Positions 23,200 through 34,494 of a DNA stretch of 64,000 nucleotides are shown here, in pieces. The number at the start of each line of letters is the position of its first letter. Within the stretch, counting starts at the first letter, position 1. The DNA is from Allodiplogaster sudhausi. Its lineage: Eukaryota > Nematoda > Chromadorea > Rhabditida > Diplogasteridae. Under the pieces are notes generated by a model, which did not search any database, had not been told where the DNA came from, and was given only the letters and a program-made list of their open reading frames with translations. The stretch spans positions 1,197,001 through 1,261,000 of the forward strand of contig CALZFC010000267.1 in the NCBI GenBank assembly GCA_945643635.1, written 5' to 3'. A program made the position numbers and the translations under genes.

Positions 23200-24206
23200 A
23201 TGAGCGAACAGTCAAAGGAATCAGCGCCTGCGTCGGCACCTCCTGCCGAAGGTTTATTATTTACATACTTTCTTTTTTTTAAATTTAACATTGTTCTAAT
23301 TAAAGTCTTTAGAATTAAATATTTCATTGTTTTCTGGCAAAAAAAAAGATAGAATATTACGATAAGCCACATGTGCATTTTGAATGACTAAAATGCATTT
23401 TGTTTGTTTAATTTGCTCACTTTTAGGCAAAATCTCGAGCGCTGTAACGTCTGTTGGAGAGGGAGCGCAGAAAGCAGGTCCGTTTCGGTTTTATATGTAG
23501 ATGGCCACGGAAAAATAATTAATGCCAGTTCGAATAGCCGCGTCTGCCTTTGCGAGAAGGCACTCTCTCATTCTCCCGTGCTATTTCGAAGGTCGCGCAA
23601 ACCCGCTTGAAAATAGCACACGCGCGAATGATAGTGCGAAGGATGCGGCAACTTGAAATCTCCTATAATTTTTCTCCTTTAAACAGAGAGCTTTATTCTC
23701 ACAAGAGAGTTAAAACGGCTGTCCATGTAGTTTAAAATCTACCGTACTTTACATTCCACTTCTCTCGTCTCGCATATTCTTTTCTTGAGGGTTACGATAG
23801 TTTTAATAAAGGTCCATGAACAGCTTCTTTAATATAAAATCCCACGTGCAAAACATAACTTGCAGCTAACACCGTCTATGAGAAGGCTGTTGGAGCGAAG
23901 GATACCGTTTCGGACGCGGCATCTGGCGCGGTTTCGGCAGCGAAAGACAAGGCCTGTGCGGCCACGGACGCCGTCAAGAGTGGCTTCACTTCGGCCTCCG
24001 ATAAAACATCTGAAGCGGCTGAAGCCGGTTCCGAAAAGGCAAAGGGCGCCTATGAAAGCGGAGCTGACGCTGCCAAATCAGCAGGCGAAAAGACGGAAAA
24101 TGTTGCTGGCGAAGCAAAAGAAAAGGCGTCTGGCTATGTCAGCTCAGCGCGAGGAACTGCCGCCGATGCAGCCAAGAGTGCAAATGAGGCTCTCAGACCG
24201 GAATAA
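23200..24206 (+). CDS. LEA-5: group-3 LEA-like protein, most complete copy
   Basis: Three exons, 23200-23251 (MSEQSKESAPASAPPAE), 23427-23477 (KISSAVTSVGEGAQKA) and 23866-24206, phases 1/1, about 147 residues. The third exon carries the repeat body (VYEKAVGAKDTVSDAAS, ATDAVKSGFTSASDKTSEAA, EKAKGAYESGADAAKSAGEK, ASGYVSSARGTAADAAKSAN) ending EALRPE. Highly hydrophilic, Ala/Lys/Glu/Ser-rich, no signal peptide or membrane segment: a cytosolic group-3 LEA-like desiccation or stress protectant by family knowledge. 3' splice site (CTTCAG) 20 nt before the ATG. The 3' half of its last exon was duplicated downstream together with the neighbouring peptide gene. Confidence 0.8.
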
Positions 24207-25230
24207 GAAGCGACCGCTTCCGCACTGTTATTCTTCAACATTTTTTTTGCTTCTACTTTCTTATCTATAATTTAACTTGTATCGTAAAAGCCACTAGAAA
24301 TTGTGAATGTTAAAAGAGACTGTTGGTGCATATACGGAGTTAAATTATTTCCACAATATGTTGTAGCCAACGATTCGCTGTTGTTTGCCTCTGTGAGCGC
24401 ATGCCAGAATCGAATTGACGCAACATAACATGATATTAAAACATTTTTCGATCATAGTTACGTTAATAAAATACATTTATGAATTTACAGTTTGTTCTTG
24501 AGCTCTTGATGATATCAAGTCAGAGAGAAAACTCTCCCCCATTTTGTTTTTTTTTCACATCATCGGCTTAGACGCACTTACAAGCTACAGACACACCCAT
24601 GAACATCAGTGATCAATGGCAACGATAACAATGATCACTATTCATGTGGCATCAACTCGCCATCAGTCAGATTACCTGTCTCTATTGGAAAAGAAATAGA
24701 CAAAGAAGAAGGCAACTACTTTTAATTAATCGTATTTTTGTAGAGCGTGTCGACAACTTGGAAATCTTGCAAAATGTCTATGGAGGATGAGAAGATGCTG
24801 AACAAATCTTTGTACTCTGAACACAAGATTAGTATGCAGCCTCTTGAATTGGGGCAAACTAGATGGAGATTACGCCGCATATATCGTGTGCCCATCCTTT
24901 GAGCGGATTCTGAAAAGCCAAAGAATTTCTTGCGACGACCCCTCATTCCACATCAAATAAGCCCGGCCCAAACACCGAAAATTGTCTCGTCTCACTTACT
25001 CACGTAACAGACATTCCAAGTGTTGAGACATACAGGGAGAGATCAAGAAAACTACTCTATTCAATTGCTCCTCTCGTTTCTCTGGCTCAAGCTTCCGCTC
25101 CTCTTTCTTGCCATATTCTGCGTTCACACGTCAGCCTAACAGGCTTGTAAGCAGCAAAGCCTTCATTTCGGCAATCTCCTCCTCCTCAATCAGCTATTAT
25201 TACAAAAAAAGAATTCACTGCTCTGTCTAA
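24207..25230. other. Spacer between LEA-5 and peptide gene 1
   Basis: Contains possible LEA-5 polyadenylation signals (AATAAA-like, about 24,465). A 74-codon minus-strand open frame (24,722-24,946), conserved in the second unit, has no recognisable domain. The final 100 bases before 25,231 are pyrimidine-rich. Confidence 0.4.
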
Positions 25231-25826
25231 ATGGGCGCCCGTTGGACTTCCGCAAGTCTGCTTCTCACACTTCTCACAGTTTCTTCCATCACATCATCGA
25301 ATGCTATGTAAGTTAAAGTTATTTCGATATACTTTTAGTTTCTTGAGCTGTAATAAAATCGTTTCGAGGAACTTAAAAGTTGCCTAATTAGAAATAAGAA
25401 ACAGCTGTGTAATACTACTTGCCAAATGTTTGCAGTCGAAGAGACTTCGTGATTGGCATGACTCCTTCTCGCTACGATCGAAACTGCTTCTTCTCTCCTC
25501 TCGCTTGCTTCTTTGGCATCAGTGTCAGATTAACCGTGAATTAATTTAAGGAATCGCAATTAAAAGGGAAAATATTAAAAAAAAAAATTTTTAAGCGTAA
25601 GTAATAAGGAAGGCATTATTAACACTTATTAAAAGACATGGGCAATAAAATTACATTCGAATAAATATTGAATTTAGTCCCCGTCTTCGAAACTGCCGCC
25701 GACCCAGCTGCAGCTTCTTCACCGAACAAGGCACACTCCTCAACACAGGATGCTGCCTCCCCGCATCCCGCGCGGATCCTTGTCTTCTCCTCGTCTCGTT
25801 CCTCGTCTCTACCAATGAGTAGCTAG
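25231..25826 (+). CDS. Prepropeptide with allatostatin-C-like core (copy 1)
   Basis: Exons 25231-25307, 25436-25521 and 25678-25826 join in phase (2, then 1) into about 103 residues. Residues 1-25 are a signal peptide (MGARWTSASLLLTLLTVSSI...). Exon 2 encodes RRDFVIGMTPSRYDR followed by NCFFSPLACFFGI. The core CFFSPLACF has two Cys separated by six residues, Phe at +2, Pro at +4 and Phe after the second Cys, which matches the allatostatin-C/somatostatin-type pattern C-[YF]-F-x-P-x-x-C-F. Exon 3 is Ala/Ser/Pro-rich. By family knowledge such peptides are cyclised by a disulfide and act on G-protein-coupled receptors; here that is inferred from the motif. The Arg residues before the core could serve as processing sites; no dibasic site follows it, which is unusual. 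Confidence 0.55.
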
Positions 25827-26041
25827 ATCCTCAAACATACATATGTACTTTCATCGTTGTTGAACTTTGTTTGTTATTGCTCTCCACCTCAACTGCCAAC
25901 GAATATCAGATGTGTGGGTGTATATGTACATATGTAAGGATCAGAATTGAAGTGCCACGTGATGATTCTTTCAGTTAAATTTTCTATGTACATATGTTGC
26001 TAATTAAAGACTATCTTTATTATGCGAGTTGTTTGAAGGAT

Positions 26042-26260
26042 ACTTCGGCCTCCGATAAAACATCTGAAGCGGCTGAAGCCGGTTCCGAAAAGGCAAAGGG
26101 CGCCTATGAAAGCGGAGCTGACGCTGCCAAATCAGCAGGCGAAAAGACGGAAAATGTTGCTGGCGAAGCAAAAGAAAAGGCGTCAGGCTATGTCAGCTCA
26201 GCGCGAGGAACTGCCGCCGATGCAGCCAAGAGTGCAAGTGAGGCTCTCAGACCGGAATAA
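26042..26260 (+). pseudogene. LEA-6: 3' fragment of a LEA exon
   Basis: A copy of the second half of LEA-5 exon 3 (TSASDKTSEAAEAGSEKAKG to ASEALRPE), created by the tandem duplication. It has no leader exon, no acceptor and no start of its own; upstream of the junction lies the end of the preceding unit. Coding sequence is otherwise intact, indicating youth. Confidence 0.8.
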
Positions 26261-27289
26261 GAAGCGACCGCTTCCGCACTGTTATTCTTCAACATTTTTT
26301 TTGCTTCTACTTTCTTATCTATAATTTAACTTGTATCGTAAAAGCCACTTTAGAAATTGTGAATGTTAAAAGAGACTGTTGGTGCATATACGGAGTTAAA
26401 TTATTTCCACAATATGTTGTAGCCAACGATTCGCTGTTGTTTGCCTCTGTGAGCGCATGCCAGAATTGAATTGACGCAACATAACATGATATTAAAACAT
26501 TTTTCGATCATAGTTACGTTAATAAAATACATTTATGAATTTACAGTTTGTTCTTGAGCTCTTGATGATATCAAGTCAGAGAGAAAACTCTCCCCCATTT
26601 TGTTTTTTTTTTCACATCATCGGCTTAGACGCACCTACAAGCTACAGACACACCCATGAACATCAGTGATCAATGGCAACGATAACAATGATCACTATTC
26701 ATGTGGCATCAACTCGCCATCAGTCAGATTACCTGTCTCTATTGGAAAAGAAATAGACAAAGAAGAAGGCAACTACTTTTAATTAATCGTATTTTTGTAG
26801 AGCGTGTCGACAACTTGGAAATCTTGCAAAATGTCTATACAGGATGAGAGGATGCTGAACAAATCTTTGTACTCTGAACACAAGATTAGTATGCAGCCTC
26901 TTGAATTGGGGCAAACTAGATGGAGATTACGCCACATATATCGTGTGCCCATCCTTTGAGCGGATTCTGAAAAGCCAAAGAATTTCTTGCGACGACCCCT
27001 CATTCCCCATCAAATAGGCCCGGCCCAAACACCGAAAATTGTCTCGTCTCACTTACTCAAGTAACAGACATTCCAAGTGATGAGACATACAGAGAGAGAT
27101 CAAGAAAACTACTCTATTCAATTGCTCCTCTCGTTTCTCTGGCTCAAGCTTCCGCTCCTCTTTCTTGCCATATTCTGCGTTCACACGTCAGCCTAACAGG
27201 CTTGTAAGCAGCAAAGCCTTCATTTCGGCAATCTCCTCCTCCTCAACCAGCTATTATTACAAAAAAAGAATTCACTGCTCTCTGTCTGG
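26261..27289. other. Spacer before peptide gene 2
   Basis: Second copy of 24,207-25,230, almost identical. Confidence 0.6.
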
Positions 27290-27886
27290 ATGGGCGCCCG
27301 TTGGACTTCCGCTAGTCTGCTTCTCACACTTCTCACAGTTTCTTCCATCACATCATCGAATGCTATGTAAGTTAAAGTTATTTCGATATACTTTTAGTTT
27401 CTTGCCTTGTAATAAAATCGTTTTGAGGAACTTAAAAGTTGCCTAATTAGAAATAAGAAACAGCTGTGTAATACTACTTGCCAAATGTTTGCAGTCGAAG
27501 AGACTTCGTGATTGGCATGACTCCTTCTCGCTACGATCGAAACTGCTTCTTCTCTCCTCTCGCTTGCTTCTTTGGCATCAGGGTCAGATTAACCGTGAAT
27601 TAATTTAAGGAATCGCAATTAAAAGGGAAAATATTAAAAAGAAAAAATTTTTAAGCGCAAGTTATTAGGAAGGCATTATTAACACTTATTAAAAGACAAG
27701 GGCAATAAAATTACATTCGAATAAATATTGAATTTAGTCCCCGTCTTCGAAACTGCCGCCGACCCAGCTGCAGCTTCTTCACCGAACAAGGCACACTCCT
27801 CAACACAGGATGCTGCCTCCCCGCATCCCGCGCGGATCCTTGTCTTCTCCTCGTCTCGTTCCTCGTCTCTACCAATGAGTAGCTAG
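27290..27886 (+). CDS. Prepropeptide with allatostatin-C-like core (copy 2, donor lost)
   Basis: Exons 27290-27366, 27495-27580 and 27738-27886 correspond to copy 1, and the core CFFSPLACFFGI is unchanged. The exon-2 donor, ATCA|GTGTCAG in copy 1, reads ATCAGGGTCAG here, so the GT at that position is gone. Without splicing, translation would run a few codons further (GIRVRLTVN) to a stop, leaving the peptide core intact but removing the Ala-rich tail. The two copies may therefore make the same mature peptide from different precursors. Confidence 0.5.
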
Positions 27887-28101
27887 ATCCTCAAACATAC
27901 ATATGTACTTTCATCGTTGTTGAACTTTGTTTGTTATTGCTCTCCACCTCAACTGCCAACGAATATCAGATGTGTGGGTGTATATGTACATATGTAAGGA
28001 TCAGAATTGAAGTGCCACGTGATGATTCTTTCAGTTAAATTTTCTATGTACATATGTTGCTCATTAAAGACTATCTTTATTATGCGAGTTGTTTGAAGGA
28101 T

Positions 28102-29582
28102 AGTTTTTTTAATGTCTGTTTTTGTGTTTATTCTTCTAAATTGAGCCTGATGATCCTTGACATTTAGGATACATAGAAATGTGGAGAATACTCAATTGTT
28201 CTCTAGAAACTTTTATGAAATTCTGTCAATTCATCTCTCCACTCCCGAAAATTATTCTCTCGCAAGGCCTGTTTCCAACCTGCTAATTGGAAGTTTCAAG
28301 TTATGTTCTTGGAAGGTCTACCCCGTTTACGGTGCCTGTTCGTTGTTGTTGCATTCTCTGATCAACCGTACTTCCTTATAAACTAATTTTTTTATTTAAC
28401 ATATTAGCAGCTGATTCTATTGACTTTTCATAATATTAACAGTTTGTAGAAACGGTTTCTGATGTGGAAAAAAAAATTCATCATGAGGAATAGAAAACCA
28501 ATACATGAGTAATTTTGCCCCATTTTGGAGTTTTAATATTATTGGAACTGAACTTGAAAGCTGTAATTACTGAGTTATTATAAAACATCAAAAATGAAGG
28601 AAACAGCTCGTTCTTATAATTCGAACGAGTAAAGGATGATTTTTATATATTACATTTCATTTTTCTGCTTTTATTCTTCTTCAGTTCCCTATCTCCTTCC
28701 TTTTCTATTTTGCCTTTTTTCAGCTCTCATATCATGTGAGAAAAAAAGCAGAAGCTTTTATTTTCATTTTTTGAATTGCTAAATGGGAAGGGGTCGGGGG
28801 GAGGGGGTTTAGGGGTCTAGTCATATGGGGTCTAGGGGTGAAGTATAAGGGCCAGAGCCTTGGTCAGAGAGGGAAGGAGGCAGTGATGGATGAGACGCTG
28901 CCTTTGAAATGACCAATTGGCATTAAAGCCACAACTCTCGCCCTGAAAATATATCAATGTTTTCTTAAACATTTTCGATAATCAATTTTTCATACACTGT
29001 TTAAAATATAAACGCACCTCTTTGGCAACTTGGCCGGCAATCTCCTTCTAGCTATTTGGTAGCCTGAAAGTACTTTGATATTTGATCGAAGATATTTATG
29101 TACACATATGCATATTTCTCAGAAGAACATTATTTTATATTCTTTTCATGTGGAAGTCTTCGAGCAGTCCTTAATAAAAGCTAGATTAATTAACTAATTT
29201 ATTAGTTTAGTATCTTAATAACTTTTGCACTTTCTCAGGCGCAAGGGAATTAAACGTGACTTGCCGCAGTCGTGTTGTTCTTCGTCGTCGTAGTCGCCGT
29301 CTTCTTGGCCTTTGGCTTGGTGCAGTGCAAATAGACGTTGAGAACTACAAATGAATTTTAGTAGAATTCAATCTCTTCAAATTTTTTTCCCGAATTTGTT
29401 TTACAAATCGGAAAATTATTTCCATCCAATTTCTAGAAGTATTCAAAAGGTCCGATCATTTTTGTTGACAGGCCATTCAAGTAATCTTCCTGCATACTGG
29501 TAATTTCATAACTCGACGTGTGCAGAAAGAAATGGTACCCTTTGTCTACCTAGGACCCAAATTAAGGGTACTTATCTCCTAT
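28102..29582. other. Gene-poor stretch after the duplication
   Basis: No supported gene. A G-rich patch sits at about 28,788-28,850. Near 29,265-29,330 a short plus-strand frame encodes a hydrophobic run (VLFFVVVVAVFLAFGLVQCK, then stop) behind a possible acceptor, but no partner exon was found. Confidence 0.35.
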
Positions 29583-30815
29583 ACCACCCCAAAAATGTCT
29601 GTCCAGAACTCCAAGTGAAGTTTAGGGGAACCCCAAACCAACTTTAGGGGACCCTTTGGGGGTCCCTTAGGGGACCCTTAGGGGACCCTTTGGGGGTCCC
29701 TTAGGGGACCCTTAATGGACCCCTTGGGGAACCCTTTGGGGACCCCTTGGGGGTCCCTTAGGGGTCCCTTAGGGGACCCTTAGGGTACCTTTTGGGGATC
29801 CCTTGGGAGTCCCTTAGGGGACCCTTAGGGGACCCTTTGGGGGTCCCTTAGGGGACCCTTAGGGGACCCTTTGGGGGTCCCTTAGGGGACCCTTAGGGGA
29901 CCCTTTGGGGGTCCCTTAGGGGACCCTTAGGGGACTCTTTGGGGACCCCTTGGGGGACCCTTAGGGGACCCTTTGGGGGTCCCAAAGAGACCCTTGGGGG
30001 TCCCTTAGGGGACCCTTTGGGGACGCTTTGGGGGTCCCTTAGGGGACCCTTAGGGGACTCTTTGGGGGTCCCTTAGGGGACCCTTTGGGGTCCCTTAGGG
30101 GACCCTTTGGGGACCCTTAGGGGACCCTTAGGGGACCCTTAGGGGACCCTTAGGGGACTCTTTGGGGACCCCTTGGGGGACCCTTAGGGGACCCTTTGGG
30201 GGTCCCAAAGAGACCCTTGGGGGTCCCTTAGGGGACCCTTTGGGGACGCTTTGGGGGTCCCTTAGGGGACCCTTAGGGGACTCTTTGGGGGTCCCTTAGG
30301 GGACCCTTTGGGGTCCCTTAGGGGACCCTTTGGGGACCCTTAGGGGACCCTTAGGGGACCCTTAGGGGACCCTTTCTGGGTCCCTTAGGGGACCCTTAGG
30401 GGACCCTTTGGGGGTCCCTTGTGGGTCCCTTAGGGGAACCTTAGGGGACCCTTTGGGGGTCCTTTATTGGACCCTTAGGGGACCCTTTGGGGACCCTTAG
30501 GGGACACTTTGGGGGACCCTTAGGGGACCCTTAGGGGACCCTTAGGGGACCCTTTGGGGACCCTTTGGGGGTCCCTTAGGGGACCCTTAAGGGACCCTTT
30601 GGGGGTCCCTTAGGGGACCCTTTGGGGGTCCCTTAGGGGACCCTTAGGGGACCCTTTGGTGGTCCCTTGGGGGACCCTTAGGGGACCCCTTGGGGGACTC
30701 TTAGGGGACCCCTTGGGGGTCCCTTGGGGGACCCTTAGGGGACCCCTTGGGGGTCCCTTGTGGGACCCGTAGGGGACCCTTAGAGGACCCTTTAGGGGAC
30801 CCTTAGGGGACCCTT
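29583..30815. repeat. G-rich minisatellite, about 1.2 kb
   Basis: Tandem array of 10-12-bp units alternating TTAGGGGACCC and TTTGGGGGTCCC, with a few internal longer-period duplications. Each GGGACCC/GGGTCCC unit is nearly self-complementary and carries run after run of four or five G, so the tract could fold into hairpins or G-quadruplexes. Confidence 0.9.
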
Positions 30816-30820
30816 TCGCA

Positions 30821-31052
30821 TAACTTTTATTGCACTTCAGTGCCTAATGGGCCAGAAGGTAGTACAATGGGCAGAATAATAACTTTTATTGCACTTTAGT
30901 GCCTAATCTGTAGAAGGTAGGACAATTTGCAGAAAAATAACTTTTATTGCACTTTAGTGCCTAATGAGCAGAGGGTAGGACAACGGGCAGAAGAATAACT
31001 TTTATTGCACTTTAGTGCCTAATTTGCAGAAGATAGGACAATGGGCAGAAGA
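30821..31052. repeat. 58-bp tandem repeat, four copies
   Basis: Four head-to-tail copies of a unit starting AACTTTTATTGCACTTTAGT, with a variable dinucleotide in the middle of each. It joins the G-rich minisatellite to the left arm of the inverted-repeat element. Confidence 0.85.
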
Positions 31053-31095
31053 TCTAAGAGATCGTGGCAGAGCCACGATCCAATAAAACTCAAGA

Positions 31096-32412
31096 GACCC
31101 TAAGCCCATTTTTCCCTGCTATAGGGTTTCAGTTGAGTAGCGTAGGATAGAAGACTTATCTTAGCGCTTCGCGCTAGAAATAAAAGGATTGCAATTTAAT
31201 TTCGGACAAGCCCAAACAGACCCCGATGTGGCAGGTGAAGAGAAAACCCAATAAAAGGACTGATATTCCAAGAATGAGATAAGCCCAAACAGCCACCGCT
31301 GTGGGAGGAGAAGAGAAAACTCAATAAAAGGACTGAAATTCTTGAAATGAGATAAGCCCAAACAGCCTCCGCTGTGGGAGGAGAAGAGAAAACCCAATAA
31401 AAGAACTGAAATTCTTAGAATGAGAAAACCCGAAATAAAATTAAAAAAAGGTTTTATCTCGCTTTGTGGAAAATAAGCCTAAATTTGGGGTGTGAGAGTG
31501 AGGGAACCCTACCTTCAACTTTGTGCTGGGGGAACCCCAATTTCAACTTTGAGACTGGGGAACCCCACCTTCAACCTTGAGGGTGAGGGAACCCTACCTT
31601 CAACTTTGAGCTTGGGGGAACCCTACCTTCAACTTTGAGGGTGGGGAACACCACCTTCAACTTTGAGGGTGGGGGAACCCTACCTTCAACTTTGAGGGTC
31701 TGGAACCCCACCTTCAACTTTGAGGGTGGGGAACCCCAACTTCAACTTTGATGGTGGGGGTACCCCACCATGAACTTTGATGGTGGGGGTACCCCACCAT
31801 GAACTTTGAGGGTGGGGGAACCCAAGTTCAACTTTGTGGGTGGGGGTACCCCAACTTCAACTTTGAGGGTGCTTTCTAGGATTGAAGGGTTTCTACTTCA
31901 ACTTAAATTAGATAACGATGGGTTTTTAATCTCACCTATCCTTAGGGAGGGTGGGGTTCCCCACCCCTCCTGAGGGAGGGTGGGGTTACCCCACCCCTCC
32001 TATGGAATAGCGAACAACCCCAAATTTAGGCTTATTTTCCACAAAGCGAGATAAAACGGGCGCAATTTAATTTTATTTCGGGTTTTCTCATTCTAAGAAT
32101 TTCAGTTCTTTTATTGGGTTTTCTCTTCTCCTCCCACAGCGGAGGCTGTTTGGGCTTATCTCATTTCAAGAATTGCAGTCCATTTATTGAGTTTTCTCTT
32201 CTCCTCCCACAGCGGTGGCTGTTTGGGCTTATCTCATTCTTAGAATTTCAGTCCTTTTATTGGGTTTTATCTTCTCCTGCCACATCGGGGTCTGTTTGGG
32301 CTTGTCCGAAATTAAATTGCACTCCTTTTATTTCTAGCGCGAAGCGCTAAGATAAGTCTTCTATCCTACGCTACTCAACTGAAACCCTATAGCAAGGATT
32401 AGGCTTAGGGTC
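31096..32412. mobile_element. Foldback element with about 370-bp arms and minisatellite core
   Basis: The left arm (31,096 to about 31,470) and right arm (about 32,030 to 32,412) are inverted copies; both outer ends read GACCCTAAGCC and share CTATAGGGTTTCAG and a TTAGCGCTTCGCGCTA palindrome. Each arm contains about three tandem copies of a 60-70-bp unit. The centre (31,480-31,870) is a 28-30-bp minisatellite related to GGGGAACCCCACCTTCAACT. No protein is encoded: the 78-codon frames in both arms are mirror translations of the same repeat. I could not define a target duplication. Confidence 0.75.
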
Positions 32413-32672
32413 GGGGGGGGGGGGGAGTAGGCGGAGGAGGCCGGCCAACGATCGTGTTCTCGTTCCATGTATAGAAGAGAGGCGCATTCTGGAAATAAGA
32501 CAAATGTTACGTGAAGCGTAATTTCACATTTCTTTTAAAGTATTAAACATTAAGTGTAGCGTTATATGCTTAAGGTGGCCTTAAGCTTGATTTGTGCCCA
32601 AGCTCGCCTTTAGCTTAATTTATGCTTAAGGTCGCCATAAGCTTCGCTTATGCTTTAGGAGGAATAATGAAC

Positions 32673-33689
32673 CTGCGTCCGGCGGCCCTTGTACCAGTTG
32701 TTCTTCTCCATGACCGCGACATCCGAAGAGTAGTGATGATCTCAATGGTCTCTTTGTATAGAACAACTGGTCTGGCTTCCTAGGTACAATAGTAAAACAG
32801 CTAATGAAATAATATTATTGCTTCTCAGGACTGATGATCAGATTTTCAGGCTCTAAATACATAAATCAAGATAGCGTTTTGTGATCGTTGATGTATCTAA
32901 ATTGTTACCAGACCCGACAAAAAGTTGCCGCGGTCATTTTTGATATGTATTAAAGGAACTGCGTATGCACGGAATGATTCCACAATAGTACTTTAGGAGC
33001 CTTTTGAACGCGCTTTCTCAAATATTGGGTCCTTCTGCTGGTTAGAGAGCGTGTAAAATAGGAGTGTAGCTAACAGCTACAGTAAAAAATATTTTCTCTA
33101 CCTTGTGAGATGGCGCATCTCCAGCAGTAGATGGGCCGCGTGGCGCCGCACTCGCCTGCCACGGTTGCCACGTAGCCGAGGTCGCTCTCGCTGCCACCGC
33201 TTCGTAGTGAGTACCTTTGATAGAAATGCCGTTGTTACGAGTCCAAGCAAGGACACTTCTCGGCTTCTCTACATCTCTCTTGTTCTCGCTCTTTCCTCCC
33301 CGTTACCTCTCCACTCGGTGACCAAATGTATCAGGTGGTTTCTGTCGCATCCGGCAGCAACGGCGTCATCGATCGCGTTCGTTGGCACGACGTGTCCCTC
33401 ATAGTCTAACAATAAGCAAGAAATTCAAAGGCAGTTTTTCTGGTAATTACAAGTTACCAAGTTAAGCAAGGACTATTCGACTTCTTCATTGAGGGGTCGG
33501 GGGGGGGGCATAGAACGGGGGGGGGCATAGAACGGGGGGGGGGTGCAGATATGACCCTAGCGACTGACTGATATACGCGCCCATGCTGTATCCTTCGCGT
33601 TGCAGCTTTCGTTGCATCGCCGAGCCAATCACGGCGGGCGCATGCAAAATGCGCCCCGGATTGTAGTAGGTCGCAAGGCTAGCCAGGTT
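32673..33689 (-). pseudogene. U3: decayed distant copy of the U family
   Basis: Exons align with U2: about 33,580-33,689 (LATYYNPGRILHAPAV), about 33,311-33,408 (YEGHVVPTNAIDDAVAAGC), about 33,105-33,215 (GYVATVAGECGATRPIYCW) and 32,673 to about 32,765 (MEKNNWYKGRRTQ). Lesions: the acceptor of the first exon is TG instead of AG, the third exon has a 13-base deletion relative to U2, and the fourth has an extra base and an in-frame TGA. It lies 25 kb from U2, unlinked to a T gene. Poly-G runs (33,499-33,541) interrupt the first intron. Confidence 0.6.
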
Positions 33690-34494
33690 CACCGTCGTCT
33701 GCTGCTACGTCATTGAAAGAATAACAAATATTTAAATATCTTTTTAAGCGATAATTATAAAGGCTAAATCGAAGGAGAACGTAACTCAATCGAAATCTTT
33801 TTGAATCATTTTACTAACTATTGCTGTCGCGTCTCAATAAAACACATGCTCACTCGCCCTTGTGTCAGGCAAAAATGAGTTTTTGGCTCCTTCAATTTTG
33901 AATATATTGATCATGGCAAGGCGAACCGATGAGACTACGATGGAGGCTAGAGCGATGACAAGAGCACCAAATGGTGGCCATCGAAACGAGGCCGCCATCG
34001 CTCGCATCAAAGGATGCAGGCTGGCGGTGCTTTATATGTACAAACATTTACAGCTTGCATTCTTAGCCAACAAATACGACTCCATTTATTGTGCCGTAGC
34101 CAGCGAAACAATTACTGTGATGGACATTGCCAAAATGTGCGTGCATTGTACATCATTTCATCACATGTCTAGCTTGAATCATACACAGTAAATCGCATAG
34201 TTGCTTGCAATAAATTTGGATATTTCGGTTTTCATGCCAATTTTTTGTTAAACTAGAAAAACGTTTATGAACGTTTGTATGTTCCCTTCGTCTTGCTCTC
34301 ACTAGGAAATAGTGATCATGCAACTGACGTCCTATCTAAAATTACTACAATGATTAATTGTTTTATTAAAATATGTTTCTGCCTCTGTGAGCAATAAACA
34401 ATATAAATATATCTATATATATATATATATATATATACAAATGTATATACAAATGTATATACATATATCTGTTGTATATATTCTCAGTGGCCGG
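33690..34494. other. Spacer between U3 and receptor A; possible orphan exon
   Basis: On the minus strand about 33,870-34,010 is open and encodes RWPPFGALVIALASIVVSS, a plausible membrane segment, behind a CAG acceptor. I found no partner exons and cannot assign it. An AT repeat lies at 34,413-34,437. Confidence 0.3.

Larger units (their letters stand above)
15065..24206. repeat. Large direct duplication: divergent LEA gene pair, two units
   Basis: Sequence from about 15,065 to 19,500 is repeated, diverged, from about 19,620 to 24,206. Matching landmarks come in the same order and orientation: GA-rich tract, non-coding block, minus-strand LEA (LEA-2 / LEA-4), GA then TC tracts, plus-strand LEA (LEA-3 / LEA-5). 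The leader exons of LEA-2 and LEA-4 encode the same 17 residues. Unit length is about 4.5 kb. Confidence 0.7.
23988..28101. repeat. 2.05-kb tandem segmental duplication
   Basis: Unit 1 (23,988-26,041) begins inside the last exon of LEA-5; unit 2 (26,042-28,101) follows directly and differs only by scattered substitutions and short indels. Each unit carries the LEA 3' end, about 1 kb of spacer and an allatostatin-C-like peptide gene. The sharp junction within a codon region indicates a single recent event. Confidence 0.9.

Noticed and set aside
24722..27003. Duplicated 74-codon minus-strand frame beside the peptide genes
   Set aside because: Conserved only because the whole 2.05-kb unit is a recent duplicate; no domain, leader or paralog elsewhere.
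29265..29330. Hydrophobic C-terminal exon (VLFFVVVVAVFLAFGLVQCK)
   Set aside because: Single short frame with a stop just upstream and no partner exon or paralog.
31161..32350. Two nearly identical 78-codon proteins on opposite strands
   Set aside because: They are the two arms of an inverted-repeat element and are built of a 60-70-bp tandem unit; no codon bias or domain.
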